Origin: an uncultured Pseudorhodobacter sp.
GTDB lineage: Bacteria; Pseudomonadota; Alphaproteobacteria; Rhodobacterales; Rhodobacteraceae
Length of the DNA stretch: 14,208 nucleotides
Assembly (NCBI GenBank): GCA_937910975.1
Contig: CALEMZ010000226.1
Coordinates: 1 to 14,208, forward strand
Direction of reading: 5' to 3'
In this document: positions 13,873 through 14,208 of the stretch, in pieces
Numbering within the stretch: position 1 is the stretch's first letter
How the letters are laid out: every line of letters starts with the position of its first letter
Program-made: the position numbers and the translations under genes
The notes under the pieces: model-generated
What the model was told of the DNA's origin: nothing
The model's input: the letters and a program-made list of their open reading frames with translations, nothing else
Database searches by the model: none

Positions 13873-14208
13873 ATGCCGAAACTTGGAATGGAGCCTATCC
13901 GAAAGACCGCTTTGGTCAAAGCTACGATCATGGAAATCGGGCGCGTAGGCTCTTTGGATGTGACTGTGGGGCAAATTGCGCGGCGTGCGGGCATGTCTAC
14001 GGCCCTGGCGCACCACTATTTCGGCGGTAAAGAACAGATTTTTCTGGCCGCGATGCGCCATATCCTGTCGCTTTACGGCGCAGAGGTGCGTGGCGCGCTG
14101 TTGGTGGCAAAGACGCCGGAGGCGCGGCTGGAGGCGATTTTGCTGGCCTCATTCAGTGCCACGAATTTCCGACGCGAGGTGATAAGTGCTTGGCTGAATT
14201 TCTACGTT
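13873..14208 (+). CDS. betI: Choline-responsive TetR repressor BetI, N-terminal part
   Basis: The first 112 codons are present and the frame is open at the window edge; family members are about 195 residues. The protein starts MPKLGMEPIRKTALVKATI and has the TetR helix-turn-helix at about 29-52 (DVTVGQIARRAGMSTALAHHYF), followed by GGKEQIFLAAMRHIL. The HHYF-KEQ linkage and the later REVISAWLNFYV segment are typical of BetI and not of general TetR proteins. It represses choline uptake and glycine-betaine synthesis genes and is released by choline. The ATG at 13873 is the only sensible start. In relatives betB/betA or betC follow downstream; here that would be outside the window. Confidence 0.92.
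   Translation, partial: MPKLGMEPIRKTALVKATIMEIGRVGSLDVTVGQIARRAGMSTALAHHYFGGKEQIFLAAMRHILSLYGAEVRGALLVAKTPEARLEAILLASFSATNFRREVISAWLNFYV

Noticed and set aside
1..14208. Search for CRISPR arrays, tRNA genes, insertion sequences, attachment sites and long repeats
   Set aside because: Reading both strands showed no regularly spaced repeats, cloverleaf-like genes, transposase motifs or long direct repeats.

Overview
The window is GC-rich alphaproteobacterial DNA, most probably from a Rhodobacteraceae (Roseobacter-type) chromosome. The grounds are the divergent betI / choX-choW-choV arrangement at the right end, the RlmJ N-terminus at the left end and the style of the protein sequences. The species cannot be named from the sequence alone.

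Layout. Positions 1-150 hold the first 50 codons of rlmJ on the minus strand. Positions 151-1084 have no intact gene. They contain a decayed response-regulator receiver gene (about 375-682, minus strand) and a few short inverted repeats. Positions 1085-5508 (minus strand) are a tightly packed five-gene unit, in transcription order: periplasmic amino-acid-binding protein, single permease, ATPase, a saccharopine-dehydrogenase / lysine-6-dehydrogenase-like oxidoreductase, and a LysR regulator. A 291-bp divergent control region (5509-5799) separates it from a plus-strand unit (5800-10847). That unit encodes a DAO-type FAD dehydrogenase, a small [2Fe-2S] protein, a second FAD subunit with a C-terminal Cys4 cluster, an aldehyde dehydrogenase and a DapA-family lyase. 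Positions 10911-13779 (minus strand) are the choline ABC transporter choX-choW-choV, and betI starts divergently at 13873 and runs off the window.

How the parts work together. The central ten genes look like one import-and-catabolism divergon. An amino-acid-like compound is imported by the ABC system. It is oxidised by a heteromeric flavo/iron-sulfur dehydrogenase of the LhpB-LhpF-LhpE / opine-oxidase / HcnABC type, then handled by a DapA-family Schiff-base lyase and an aldehyde dehydrogenase. Dehydrogenase plus DapA-like deaminase plus semialdehyde dehydrogenase is the enzyme set of the cis-4-hydroxy-D-proline route. However, no hydroxyproline 2-epimerase is present here, the lyase keeps every canonical DapA active-site residue, and an extra lysine-6-dehydrogenase-like enzyme is co-transcribed with the transporter. 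The true substrate is therefore open, and this is the most interesting part of the window.

The right end is conventional: BetI-controlled choline uptake feeding glycine-betaine synthesis, with the bet enzymes presumably beyond the window. Both ABC operons carry a strong hairpin directly after the binding-protein gene, which is likely to set the excess of binding protein over membrane components.
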